A stretch of DNA of 31,157 nucleotides from Mailhella sp. (GTDB lineage Bacteria; Desulfobacterota; Desulfovibrionia; Desulfovibrionales; Desulfovibrionaceae): positions 1 through 31,157 of the forward strand of contig JAGAZG010000214.1 of the NCBI GenBank assembly GCA_017940105.1. The letters are read 5' to 3'. Under the pieces are notes generated by a model. It was given only the letters and a program-made list of their open reading frames with translations, searched no databases and was not told the DNA's origin. The translations under genes were made by a program, and so were the position numbers. Below, piece after piece: positions 31,088-31,157 of this stretch (position 1 is the stretch's first letter; every line of letters starts with the position of its first letter).

Positions 31088-31117
31088 AGCATACTCTTTT
31101 CAGGGCTCATAAGGCAA
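31088..31117 (-). promoter_or_regulatory. Possible promoter of the AraC-family gene
   Basis: Minus-strand TTGCCT (31112-31117), 18 bases, TATGCT (31088-31093), about 50 bases before the start codon. Match to consensus is moderate. Confidence 0.3.
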
Positions 31118-31157
31118 GCTGCTGCATTTTTGGTCTATAAACCTCACCATTTACAAA

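Overview
The window looks like a chromosome segment from an anaerobic, sulfite-respiring member of the Desulfovibrionaceae (Bilophila/Desulfovibrio/Mailhella type). The basis is an isethionate sulfite-lyase with its radical-SAM activase, a TRAP sulfonate importer, the [FeFe]-hydrogenase maturase hydE, and sigma-54 promoters in front of the catabolic genes. Genus is inferred from gene content only; no rRNA or tRNA gene was seen.

Region A, 1-5.7 kb, is plasmid- or ICE-like accessory DNA. A tightly packed plus-strand run holds two tandem paralogues of unknown function (the first cut by the window edge), two ParB-fold proteins, two small membrane proteins and a ribbon-helix-helix-like protein. 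Then come a decayed transposase fragment, a 45-bp-period repeat pair, and a ParA ATPase with an unusual Walker A motif whose promoter lies inside a perfect 13-bp inverted repeat.

Region B, 5.7-12.1 kb, is a minus-strand defence-like cassette: a small ribbon-helix-helix regulator, an Eco57I-class adenine methyltransferase, and a 1121-aa protein joining a GIY-YIG-like nuclease, an SF2 helicase, a long coiled coil and a degenerate methyltransferase-like tail. Truncated coding remnants flank it on both sides, as expected for DNA inserted into older genes. The right edge abuts the 3' end of mnmA.

Region C, 12.1-20.7 kb, is core genome: mnmA, a universal stress protein, hydE, a lipoprotein, the rpsF-rpsR-rplI-dnaB block, then a class II aldolase and a PfkB kinase with some features of sulfofructose kinase.

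Region D, 20.7-31.1 kb, is an isethionate-use locus: dctPQM-type TRAP transporter, an unknown exported protein, islA, islB, a metal-ligand-depleted amidohydrolase-fold protein, and a convergent AraC regulator. Isethionate would be imported by the TRAP system and cleaved in the cytoplasm by IslA to acetaldehyde and sulfite, the sulfite feeding respiration elsewhere in the genome. Both the transporter and islA have near-consensus sigma-54 promoters, each preceded by about 150 bp by nearly the same 18-bp palindrome (ATATGCA-N4-TGCATAT), and a third copy forms the core of the terminator between them. Strong hairpins sit between dctP and dctQ and between islA and islB, which would lower expression of the downstream partners. 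The enhancer-binding activator expected for this arrangement is not in the window.
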